From the NCBI GenBank assembly GCA_029990175.1, contig JARKIP010000051.1, positions 3,054,501-3,118,500 on the forward strand: DNA of 64,000 bases. Direction: 5' to 3'. Each line of letters starts with the position of its first letter. The stretch's first letter is position 1. The notes beneath the pieces were generated by a model. It searched no databases. It saw nothing but the letters and a program-made list of their open reading frames with translations, and was not told the origin of the DNA. This stretch comes from Petunia secreta. Lineage: Eukaryota; Streptophyta; Magnoliopsida; Solanales; Solanaceae. The position numbers were made by a program, and so were the translations under genes. This document shows, in pieces, positions 47,794 to 57,387 of this stretch.

Positions 47794-49007
47794 GAGTTAG
47801 TTAAAACACCTCACTCGCTCCCTCACTTGTGTTCACTCGGATCACTCTTTTGGGTGGCGGTGGATATTTCACTCAACTTGTAGTTCCAAAGCTTCACGTA
47901 GATGATTAGCAACTCCTCAACTCAACTAAACTATTCACGAGTCACGCACACTCCGGGGTGAGTGGAGTTAATGGGACTCAATGAACGCTAGGCACTTTGA
48001 AGTGACGGACTTGAGTTAAAAGATTCTACGCTTTTCCTTAGAAGTCTACTCTCCTTGCTAGGCACGAATCACTTAAGAGCAATCAAAGGGTTAGCACTAT
48101 TCAAGTAGATCGGTTACTCAAATTAGTACTAACTAGATGTTATGTTATCAAACAAAGGGAAATACCTACGAAAATCTACCCGAAACAATGCGTTCAGCAC
48201 TCAGGAGGGGCGCCTGAAACTCAGGTGGGGCGCCTGGTTGGGCTGTCTGCCAGGCGGGGCGCCTGAGTCTAGGCGGGGCGCCTGGGACTTAGGCAGTAGC
48301 CAAGTCAGGCGGGGCGCCTGGCTTAGGCGGGGCGCCTAGCCTGAAGCTTTTTCCAACTCGTTCCAAACTCGTTTCAAGTCGATTTTCAAGCCTCAAATCC
48401 GATGTTTTCAACTTGTTTTCACAATCCAATGATACCCAAAGTTGTTTGATCTTCCTTAACAAAACCCAATCAAATTTTCAATCAAACAATCAATCAAATC
48501 AGGGTTCAATCTCAAGAACTCAAGAACACAAGGGTTTATCAAAAGGGTTTCAACAAGGATTGTGATTCATCAAAGAAGGTGTTATACATGTTCAAATCCC
48601 ACAAAATTGGTACCGAATTATTTGTTTTTCAGTGAAGATCAATCCCCAATAACAAGTTTCCACACAAACATCAATCCAACCCAAGAATCAAGGCAAAATT
48701 CATCAAGAACAAGTTCTTCAAGGGTTTAAGGGGTTTTGGGGTTTCAATTTTTCAAACTTCACCAATCCAAACAAATTTGATACCTAAGCAACGGGAATTC
48801 AATCACGATCAAGAATCCACAACACCCATATCATAAATCATCCAAATCAACAAGTAACACCAATTTTTTTGTAATTTTTCAATTTTTTTTTCAATTTTTT
48901 TTGTAATTTTCTCCCTTCTAATAACTTCAACAACAAGAAAAACTAAAGAAGATACTAGGCACGAAGAATCAAGGGTCGGGGGTTTGTAGAAACAAAACCC
49001 GAGCCTT
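47794..49007 (-). other. Ty3/gypsy leader with a third GGCGCC motif array
   Basis: About 1.2 kb of untranslated leader. At about 48204-48340 it carries six further GG(C/T)GGGGCGCCTG motifs, like those in the LTRs. Confidence 0.8.
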
Positions 49008-49019
49008 GCTCTGATACCA
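49008..49019 (-). other. Primer binding site, initiator-Met tRNA
   Basis: Minus strand TGGTATCAGAGC, an exact match to the usual tRNA-iMet primer complement, a few bases inside the 5' LTR. Confidence 0.92.
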
Positions 49020-49344
49020 AACTGATGAGAATCAAACGCGGAAAAAGAAAAAGATAAAGAACGAGACGTAACTCGATCTCTAATCCCAAGTAGCAACGGA
49101 GAACTTGTTCCGATACACCCCGGGAGAAGGACAAGAACACCTACGCTATGCAACTACCCTCGAGCTAACGCGAGCACGCAAGTAGAATGGTCGGAGAGGA
49201 AGAGTATTCATCTAGATCCGCTAGAAGACATACAAGTCCAAGATCAAAGGGTTTCATTCATTACCAAGAGCCATGCTCATGTTCAATGTTCAACATTCAT
49301 CAATATCAATAATAAGCTAATGTGTAAAATAAGCTAGGCTTGGG

Positions 49345-49352
49345 TATTTATA
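49345..49352 (-). promoter_or_regulatory. TATA box of the Ty3/gypsy promoter
   Basis: Minus strand TATAAATA about 457 bases into the LTR. The GC-rich motif array (49459-49640) lies about 110-290 bases upstream of it. Confidence 0.65.
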
Positions 49353-49458
49353 GTGTTTTCCCAAGCTTACACAAAGACTTAATTACCCTTACTAATAAGG
49401 TTCACCAAATAAGCCACGTAGGGCAAAACAGTCAAAGAAACATAAATTCAGTAGCTAG

Positions 49459-49640
49459 GAGGGGCGCCTGGGGCTGGGAGGGGCGCCTGGAATATGCTGA
49501 AGCCAGGCGGGGCGCCTGGATCTAGGCGGGGCGCCTGGCTTGGCCTTCAGCTAGGCTGGGCGCCTGAAGCTAGGCGGGGCGCCTGGGCCTTAGGCAGTGA
49601 GCTCCCTAGGCGGGGCGCCTGGGGTAGGCGGGGCGCCTAG
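49459..49640. repeat. AGGCGGGGCGCCT motif array in the 5' LTR (U3)
   Basis: Eight GGCGCC-centred motifs, two more than in the 3' LTR. Confidence 0.9.
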
Positions 49641-50216
49641 CTCTGCTGGGTTCTCTTCCTCCTTAGGCGTGAGGCCTAGCTTGAGCACCCGGAACGGCTT
49701 CCAATCGCTTCCTTCTTCAAGGCCCTTCCTCACCAAGTGTATGTGCACTCCTTGGATCTCCTTAGCTTGACTACGTGTGAATGGTCTTGAGGGGGTTTGG
49801 GTCTCATCAAATTCCCTTTCATCAATAAAACCATCTTTATTCTCATCAAATACACCAAAAGCTTCTCTCAAATGTTGAATTTTAAATTCTTCTTCATCAA
49901 AAATTTCACAAATATTACCCAAATCACCTTCATGCTGACAAAAAATTCCCAATTTGGACATCACAATTTCTACATCTTCTTTACGTAAACTTTCATCAGT
50001 TAATATTTCTCTAAACGAAGAAACTTTTTGGGACATTTTCTTGTTTTCTGCATGGGAATTTGATTGGTACAAAAAATTGCAAAATCTTGTCACAAAATCA
50101 AAGATTATGTAAAACAAGAAAAACCCAACAAAGCCATGAATTAGTAGGGGGAATGGAACAGTAGTTAATGGAATTTGTTTAACTGGGAAGCGATTTATAT
50201 AGCTGGGAGCTGCCAT
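49590..50216 (-). CDS. Chimeric frame: CML N terminus fused to LTR-encoded tail (208 aa)
   Basis: The interrupted calcium-sensor gene reads on without a stop from codon 136 into the 5' LTR. It takes up the same frame that encodes the last 72 residues of gag-pol (ETQTPSRPFTRSQAKEI...) and ends at 49590. The product would keep the hydrophobic segment and the first EF hand, lose the second, and gain a retroelement tail. The host promoter upstream of 50216 and the same strand make this transcript possible. Expression is inference. Confidence 0.6.
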   Translation of the reverse strand: MAAPSYINRFPVKQIPLTTVPFPLLIHGFVGFFLFYIIFDFVTRFCNFLYQSNSHAENKKMSQKVSSFREILTDESLRKEDVEIVMSKLGIFCQHEGDLGNICEIFDEEEFKIQHLREAFGVFDENKDGFIDEREFDETQTPSRPFTRSQAKEIQGVHIHLVRKGLEEGSDWKPFRVLKLGLTPKEEENPAELGAPPTPGAPPRELTA

Positions 50217-50662
50217 TGATATTGGCTATATAGTAGAACTTCTTGAGTGAAACTTGAAATAATGTTCTTGCATGCATAAAAAGATTGAAGATAAAGGAAA
50301 TTAAAGAGTCACTTGTTTTGAGTTTGATGGAATAAATGGAGTATATATATTGTATCAAACTTAAGTAAATAGGGTATAAGGAAAGTTCTTGTTAGGTGCA
50401 AGATTAGTCCATGGTAGAAAGTTGGAAGAATCAACGATATTTGGTCATGGTCAATTAGTCATAAGGAAATTTTCATGATTTTTCTAAACGAAAAAGTTCT
50501 ACTCGATTGTCAGTTTATAGTTTGAAAAGTATAATAGATTTACTGATATAATCTTAAAAGTATTGATTAAACTTAATTTTGAATCCTGTCTCTAACTCAA
50601 TTCACTAGAGCTTATGCATATGGGACCAGATCACTTTTTATTTTTCATTCTACTAAGACGTA

Positions 50663-50895
50663 CTCTCACAGTTTAAATTTATGTGGCAAAACTTTCTTAT
50701 TAGTCTGTTCCAAAAAGAACGACAATATTCTAACAATTTAACTTCAAAATTATAGTTTTATTATTAATGAAATGATTTACAATCATACAAACATCTATAT
50801 TTTATTTTAGATCATAAATTTTAAAAGTCTTTATTTATTTATTTTTTAAACTTTGTGTCGAATCAAAATATGACACTTAAAATAACAGTGACGAG
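50663..50895. mobile_element. Stowaway-like MITE, diverged
   Basis: TA-flanked; ends CTCTCACAGTTTAAATTTAT and (reversed) CTCGTCACTGTTATTTTAAG. The interior resembles the element at 38239-38478 in the same orientation. Confidence 0.6.
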
Positions 50896-51489
50896 TATAT
50901 AATATGAAAGAGTCGCAAGAAATTTCTTTACTCCTAGCTTGTGACTTGTGGTCGTTTTCTCATTGTTGGAGTTATTTGCCTCTTTGGTGGAGTAGTGGGG
51001 CAGGCTGGCTGAATTTTTTAGTTTCTTTTTGTCTGCTTTTGACTTGTTATGCCCCATTCTTGCCCCCTTAAGTTGACTGTTATAAGAAGGAAAGTACACT
51101 GATGTTTCTTTAATGACACTACACTTTCACTATTTCTTCCTCCTTGTTAAGCTTTGTAATTTGCCAGGTCAGGTCAGGCCGGCCCACAATTCGCATGGAC
51201 CGTTAAATCATTAGTCTAGTCCAGTCCTATGTGGGCTGCAGGTCATGTTGGGGTTAAATTTTTTAGGGAGATTTACACAAATATATAACCCTAACACCAT
51301 ATTTACAAAAAATAACAATACTTTTCCACTTTACAAAATATAGCAATAATTTTTTTACATTTCATATACAAACCTCCGTTAAACCATATAAATAGAAAAC
51401 TATACCAAAAAATACCATACACGTGAAATACAAATAATACACAAACATACATCGAATATACAAATAACAACATATAGATATTCAAAAAA

Positions 51490-51775
51490 ACTTAAATGTA
51501 TTTATATACCAAAACATACACATACACACAAATACAGTCTTATACATTTTATATACAAAATAAATACACAAACAAAACCAAAAATCAAAAAGTAAAAAGG
51601 CAGATCTGAATATGTATATACAAACTACAGATATATACATAAACATACACATATACACACATACAAAAAGGAACAAAAAAAGAGAGAGATCTGAAATTAT
51701 GCATACAAAATACAAATATATACATTAACATACGCATATATACACATACAAAAAGGAAAAAAGAAAAAAAAAAGA
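51490..51775. repeat. ATACA/CATACACA-rich imperfect tandem repeat
   Basis: Two ~120-base blocks with ATATACACATACAAAAAGGAA-like strings inside the Mutator-like element. The Phe/Tyr/Cys-rich frames on the minus strand are compositional. Confidence 0.75.
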
Positions 51776-51839
51776 CCAAATCGTGAAAATCCACCGTAAA
51801 ACCACCGGAAAAACATAGATCCGGGCGTTTCCACCGCTG

Positions 51840-51863
51840 CAGTGCAGCGGCGCCGCTGCACTG
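51840..51863. repeat. 24-bp perfect palindrome
   Basis: CAGTGCAGCGGC is followed directly by its reverse complement, in a GC-rich island at the centre of the Mutator-like element. Confidence 0.95.
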
Positions 51864-52833
51864 TGGCAGTAGCAGCGCGGTAGCGTGAGGGAGGGGGACG
51901 TGTGGTGGGAAAAGGATGGTGGTTGGAAGAGGGAGGGGGCGGTGGTAGCAGTATTGGTGGCGGAGAGGGAGGGGGGCGCTGGTGGGTGGGTGGGTGGAAG
52001 AGGGGAGAGAAGAAGAGAGAGGGAGAAATTAGGGGTTCATGTTTGGGAAAGGTAATGAAAAATAAGAAAGTATTGTTATGTATTGTAAATATGGTAAAAA
52101 TATTGTTATTTTTTGTAATATAGCTATTAGGGTAGTCATGTGGTGTAAATTTTTCAATTTTTTAATAATGTTAGTTTTTTGTTTTTGAATTTTTAATAAC
52201 ATTTTATACTAGAAGTACACCAAACATTACTATGATATCCAGCTGAACAATTCTAGTCAAGAAGATAATGTAAACAAGCAAAAATACAGTACAAACTTTG
52301 GTGTCAAAAAGTATCTGATGTAAACTTAATTCATTTCAATTGTCATTAGTTTAAAGAGAATCTTAAATTCAAAAATTACTAGAGCAATTTCAGATATCAC
52401 AACTATTACTAACACAATAATCAGAAAAAATTATAAATTTTGATTAGTCACCACACACATCTGGTAAATTGGTATTCTCCATGAACTCACATTCCAAATA
52501 ACATTAAAACAAAAACATAAGAAGATACCAATCATATAATATTTGTCAAAATATAATTACTTAAAATTGCAAAAAATAATATTAAAAAATGAAAGCTCTA
52601 TTTTAATTATTTTTAGACTGGTCCTTAATTAAATATTTAAATTATTTTATTTAATTAAGCTCATGGGCCGACCCAACCGGCCTCGCTCAAGCCTCACGGA
52701 ATGTGGGCTTGCGTGGGCCGGGCTAAAAAGCCTCGATCTTTCATGGGCTAAAAAAATATTAGCCCAACCTTATTAAATTATGGGTTAGGCCGAGCCGGCC
52801 CATATTGACGGCTGTAATTGTACTTTGTGGTAA

Positions 52834-53340
52834 AAGGGGGATTTGCAAAAATATGACACGGGAAGCAATGGTTTGCCTTTTTGCCTGCGCTAAGAGATGG
52901 TTTGCAAAAATGCCCCCGTTAAGATCTAATGAAAAAAATCCGGGGCCAAGACTTCCCGTTATATTTTTCCGCTTTTCAACACTTTCCTTCAAGTATTGGC
53001 AATAGGCAATACTTGCCGCACTTGGCCGTAAGTCTCGGCAATTGCCAAGACTTGCCATTGACATCTGCTCGATTTTCCAACACTTGCACGGCAAGTATTG
53101 GCAATAGGCAACATTTGCTGCACTGCGTCGTAAGTCTTGGCAATTGTCAAGACTTACCCCTTCCAGTTTTCCCTGCATTCTCACCATATAATTTGAAGTA
53201 TTGGCAAAACAGCACTTGCCCTTGAAGTATTACCAATTGCCAAGATTTATAAATTTTTTGCCTTGAAATCTTGACTTGCGGATTAAATAAGGGTATTTTG
53301 CTAAAACATTTCTTAGCGCGGGTAATTTTATAAAATCACT
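52834..53340. mobile_element. Long-inverted-repeat element with hairpin-rich centre
   Basis: Left arm GCGCTAAGAGATGGTTTGCAAAAATGCCC and the reversed right arm GCGCTAAGAAATGTTTTAGCAAAATACCC are homologous. The centre (52990-53160) is a ~105-base block occurring twice, each with two hairpins. Target duplication not resolved, although TTGTGGTAAAA-AGG occurs on both sides further out. Confidence 0.55.
52990..53053. repeat. Paired inverted repeats
   Basis: CAAGTATTG/CAATACTTG arms around an 8-base loop (52990-53015), then a near-perfect 24-bp palindrome beginning AAGTCTCGGCAA (53030-53053). A weaker copy of the pair follows at about 53090-53155. Confidence 0.85.
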
Positions 53341-53379
53341 CTTTATGGAAGGCATACGGTGAAATTTTTTGTGGTAAAA

Positions 53380-54193
53380 AGGTTGTTTGGTTTCTCAGCA
53401 GCCCACTTGTTGAGAATTGTGCACTTTCCATGCACTTGCTTCCTTTTTATACATTTGAGTTAAGATGATTACACAAATAATAAGATTCATCAAAATTTAC
53501 CTTAATATTATTATAGTATCAGATAATATAGACGTATCACGTTTGAGATTCATAGTCTGACAGTATCTTAGTTTTTAATATATATCCTAACCATATAGTG
53601 GTGATTGTGCAGTGGAAGGTACCAGTTTAATTAAGAGCTAAGTTTTGCTGGAATCTTACGGGAGTAGTAAACAATGTTTTAAAGTATGGACCAAAATCAG
53701 TAGGTTCCGCCGAACTACAGAATCATGGCTAAATTCGCCACTGCTTGGCGCAAGATTAAAGGACTCTCAACTATCAAGGAACACATCGGGTCAGAAAAAT
53801 GATAATAAATTTGCGTGAATCAACAATTGTTTCATTCCTAAATCTTTTTTAATTCCTTCTTTGTTCATTTAACTTTTGACATCCCAAATGCTTAAGTACG
53901 ATACGGTAGAGAGACAAACTCATTATTTATCCCGTTTAGAATCATATGCTACTAGCTTCTACATATATCTCAATTACAATGAAAATAAAAATCAGAGAGG
54001 AAATAAGTAAAGAACGAACTAACAAAAGAACAAAAATATCCACTATTTTCTGTTTAAACTCAACTATAGTATATGTGAATAACCACGAAAAGTAATATAA
54101 TATAATAAGTTCGAACAACACTATCAAGGAACGTGGAATCTTTGCAACGTTTAAATTAAAATTCTGAATCCGTCTCTGAAACTAATACTCAGT
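53380..54193. other. No gene seen
   Basis: AT-rich spacer. Confidence 0.5.
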
Positions 54194-54532
54194 TTATATC
54201 TTGAGGAGGTGACGGTGGTGTCGATGATGTGATGGTGGTGGCCGAGAAGGAGAATCAAGAAAACCAGAACGTGAATTGAAGTTAGGTCCAGCATCCATAT
54301 AGTCTAGTTCATGATACTCTGCACTTGATTTCTCCTGTTAATTTATCCAATAATTCAAACAAATGACATAGTTAAGTTTATAGCTAAATATAATCTGAAT
54401 GTGATATAGTTAATAATGAACCAAAATGAAACAATAAAATATCATTGATAAGTTGAAAGAAAAAACGAACCTCTAGTAAAACTCTACTAGTGTCTCCATA
54501 GCCAAAAGATCCAATGCTTTTTCTGCCTAATC
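54194..54532 (-). CDS. Two terminal exons of an unrecognised gene
   Basis: Exons 54532-54471 (62 bases) and 54334-54194 (141 bases including stop) have clean GT-AG borders. They give LGRKSIGSFGYGDTSRVLLE joined to EKSSAEYHELDYMDAGPNF, then a Ser/Pro/His-rich end (SRPPPSHHRHHRH) and a stop. I do not recognise the protein. The first exon starts with two bases of a split codon. The nearest upstream minus-strand exon found (57388) ends on a codon boundary, so the two cannot be joined directly; a missing exon would be needed. They may be the end of the GT51 gene or of another gene. Confidence 0.45.
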
Positions 54533-54579
54533 CTACAAAATATATGTTAAGTTATTGAATGTAGAATATCACTTACATT

Positions 54580-54937
54580 CCATTTGGATGGTTGTTACCT
54601 ATTGTTTCATAATGTGTTGTATTGTATTGTATCATATGGTACTGTATCGTATTGTGTTGTACAATGTTTGGATTGACTGTATTATTTACCGTGGTTTAAT
54701 TTAATAATTGAAAATAAGGTAAACGATAAAATGAGAATATTACATAATAAGTGAGGGCATGATGAGTAAGAAAAATAGGTAACGACGCGATCCCACCAAA
54801 TCGGTCGTTACATAAAGTGACAGTTTTCATGGATTTAACGATACCATACAATATTAATTAAAGAAACAACCAAACAAACGTCGTACCCAGGGTAAAAATA
54901 CAATATCATACCATGGGTTACAACCATCCAAACAAGC
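54580..54937. mobile_element. hAT-like MITE
   Basis: Ends TTTGGATGGTTGTTACC and (reversed) TTTGGATGGTTGTAACC are inverted repeats. The subterminal region is rich in GTATTGTAT/ATACAATA. Non-coding. Confidence 0.8.
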
Positions 54938-55538
54938 TGTTATTGTGCAAAGAAGGATACGATCTATGCTAATTTCTCAACTCAATTTCCACTACTAATC
55001 CTAGCTATTTCAATGTAAAGACACTTTTAAATTGAAATTTTGTTGTAAATAGTCTCAATCATTTTGAAGAAAGTCTTTATATATATTTAAGAAAAACTTC
55101 GAGATACTTTACTTAATGTCTCATACAACAAATACAAGTTATATGAGGCTTGTCTATGTCGGATGGACGTGAAATCTTATACTTTTGGGAATCCACGAAC
55201 CCCATTTGAGACATAAATTAAAGATTTTCTTTAAAAATTTGAGAAATATGAAAGAAGAAAGAAACATGGACAAAAAGAAAGATATAAATACCATGAGACT
55301 GAAAGAAGGAATTCATGAGAAAAATCACAAGAATTGCACGGAAAATGAAACTCCTCATGATTCTAGTGAATCTTAGAAAAATTGTATATGCACTTGTAAT
55401 CTTGTAAGGCAATAGGAGTTTACTATATATAATGTGTGTACTTTTTTGGCACAGGGAAGTTTGGGAGATAAGTTAGTCATTTCTCAGATCCAATGAAACT
55501 TTGATAGACACAATCCATACACTACGCCTACCTTTATA

Positions 55539-55777
55539 CTCCATCCGTTCCAAAATGGTTGTTATAGTTTGATTTGGAGCGGAGTTTAAAAAATGTGGTA
55601 AGACTTTTGAAATTTGTGGTCCAAAATAAATCATACATAAATATGTGGCTATAAAACATTTCATTAAGGGTAAAGTAGTAGTTTCAACTCAAAAATGTTT
55701 CCAAATTTAGAATTGTGTCATTCTTTTTGGAACGGACTAATAATAAAACTATGACAACTATTTTGGAACGGATGTAG
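55539..55777. mobile_element. Stowaway-like MITE
   Basis: Ends CTCCATCCGTTCCAAAAT and (reversed) CTACATCCGTTCCAAAAT, inverted repeats of about 29 bases, with TA on both sides (55537-55538 and 55778-55779). Confidence 0.9.
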
Positions 55778-56355
55778 TAATTTTTTTACAATCATGGTTT
55801 CACATTCGAATTTGAATTAAAAATCTCTGATTAATGATTTGAGGTATTACTCCACCGTAACGATTGGATTAATTAAAAATACAATTTTCAAATTGTTTTG
55901 ATGTGATCGTGTTGTAATCTTATTTGTTCCTTTTTCTAATAAGGCCTTTCTTGTTTTAGTTATCATGTTATACCTTTACCATGTTTTTCCTATTATAACT
56001 TTATTCCATACGCGATATTTTCTCATTATATTATTCTTCATATTTATCTTGGGTGATATAATAAGTTCACCTTTGATAAAGAATACTTTAATTTATCCCA
56101 AAGTGAATTTTTTTGACGGAAATTTGGATTAGTTGGATGCAAAATTAGTAACAGACACCGAGTGGGTAAACAAAAAAATAAATAAAGAAAGTAAAGGAAT
56201 AGAGGCTTTACAACTTTTACGTTTCGTAAACCATATAATTAAACATGCCTTAAATGAGAAGCAATGCAATTTGCCATTAATTCTAGCTTGTGAATTAGTA
56301 TAAAACGAAAAAAAGCTTTCGCTAACCTTACGTAAATTCATATTACTATCTAGTG

Positions 56356-56481
56356 GTATGGAAAAATTACTGGTAGGGAGCGCTTCCCCCGAATGGGGCC
56401 CTATTCGGCGCGAATCCGAATTAGTCGGGGCTCCAATGAAGATACCAGACACCGGGTGGAAATCAAAAAAAAAAAAAAAAA
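56356..56481 (+). mobile_element. SINE-like retroposon with poly(A) tail
   Basis: A ~110-base body containing GGCGCGAATCCGAATTAGTC and GACACCGGGTGGAAATC ends in ~19 A residues. A perfect 16-bp duplication (ATATTACTATCTAGTG) flanks it at 56340-56355 and 56482-56497. Confidence 0.92.
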
Positions 56482-56936
56482 ATATTACTATCTAGTGTTT
56501 GATTGTGAAAGTTTAATTTCTTTAGTGTGTTTTCTGCTAAAAGTTTGGCTTTTGATTATCCTGGTTACTAGGACATCTGCACGTTGCTCCCTTCTATAGA
56601 ATGAACTTTAACCAGGGGTTGCTTTGCTTAAATTAAACTTATATTTTACATAACAGTCATTCTTTTTGAAAAGTTTAATTCATAAATACCTCGCACCATT
56701 TTCGTTTAAGTACATAAACATGTGTTATTGTTAACAAGCTAAGTTTTAAAATAAGATGGTCAAACAATTCAATATGGTATCAAGAAAGAGCGAAGACCAA
56801 AATGGTAACTAAACCATCTCTAAGTCAAATCAAATTAGTAGTTAAATTCGACAAACTCAGGGTTTCGGGTTCTTAGCATTGAATTGTTATACTTTAGACA
56901 TAGAGGTTCTAAATTCAACAAAACTATTTCGTTTTT

Positions 56937-57085
56937 CTTAGCCGAGGGTCTATTGAAACAACCTTTTTACCTCATTCAAGGTAGGGGTAAGGTTTGCTAC
57001 ACCTCACCCTCTCCAGACTCCACTTGTGGGATTATACTGGATATGTTGTTGTGTGTTGTAGCTGTTGTTGTCGTCGTTATTTTGA
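56937..57085 (+). mobile_element. Solanaceae-type SINE copy
   Basis: GCCGAGGGTCTATTGAAAC...GGTAGGGGTAAGGTTTGC...CTCCAGACTCCACTTGTGGG, then a GTTGTTGTTG-type 3' end. This is the familiar short SINE of Solanaceae; a second copy is at 62895-63016. Confidence 0.85.
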
Positions 57086-57387
57086 ACTGGGAACCATTGA
57101 ATTTTTTTACACCAGTAGCCCATCTTTCCACTTCTTCTTGTATTTCCCATATCTTGCTTTCTGTTTCCCAGTCCCATATTCTCTTGATGGTCTCTGTCTT
57201 TATCCCTGGATGCTAAGTAATAAATTTACCAGAGAAACAAGACAAAGTAAATTACTGTAAGAGTTGCTTGGATTTGACAAAGATGATCCTTCTCATTGAG
57301 TTAAAGCGAAATGCACCAACTGACTCGAAAAAAAAAAAAGATTAGAATTGAAATGAGACCGGAACAAAGTAAGAAATTTCCATTTAC

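Larger units (their letters stand above)
42142..49809 (-). mobile_element. Ty3/gypsy retrotransposon, recent and apparently intact
   Basis: LTRs at 42142-42880 (3') and 49023-49809 (5') start TG and end CA and are flanked by a perfect 5-bp duplication AATTC (42137-42141 and 49810-49814). Apart from a 48-base difference inside a repeat array, I see no mismatch between the LTRs, so the insertion is recent. Primer site, one open gag-pol frame and polypurine tract are all present. Integrase and the downstream GPF module resemble chromovirus-branch (for example Reina-type) elements, but no chromodomain is evident. Confidence 0.97.
49023..49809 (-). repeat. 5' LTR of the Ty3/gypsy element
   Basis: 787 bases, identical to the 3' LTR by eye except for 48 extra bases in the motif array (about 49537-49585). 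Confidence 0.97.
42007..50216 (-). pseudogene. Calmodulin-like (CML-type) EF-hand gene split by a Ty3/gypsy insertion
   Basis: The minus-strand coding parts are 50216-49810 and 42136-42007. Counting the 5-bp duplication once, they total 537 bases (178 codons plus stop), with no other break. Residues 1-60 hold a hydrophobic segment (about 25-48). The first EF loop, DENKDGFIDERE (residues 124-135), is canonical, and a second, DENGDGRIEFEE, lies in the distal part just before ...FVKLV and the stop at 42007. The element entered codon 136, directly after the first loop. The layout (N-terminal hydrophobic segment, two C-terminal EF hands, no intron) resembles plant CML45/46-type proteins. Function would be calcium sensing; this allele separates the second EF hand by 7.7 kb. 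Confidence 0.93.
51266..52155. mobile_element. Mutator-like non-autonomous element
   Basis: Inverted ends of about 80 bases, including TTTACAAAAAATAACAATA, in both arms. A perfect 9-bp duplication AATTTTTTA flanks both sides (51257-51265 and 52156-52164), the Mutator signature. The interior holds an ATACACATA-rich tract and a G-rich tract but no transposase. Confidence 0.88.

Noticed and set aside
51482..51794. Phe/Tyr/Cys-rich minus frames
   Set aside because: Translation of ATACACATA-type simple repeat in a transposon interior.
56884..57260. Two overlapping plus frames of 110 and 88 codons
   Set aside because: They run through a SINE and its GTTGTT tail; no domain.
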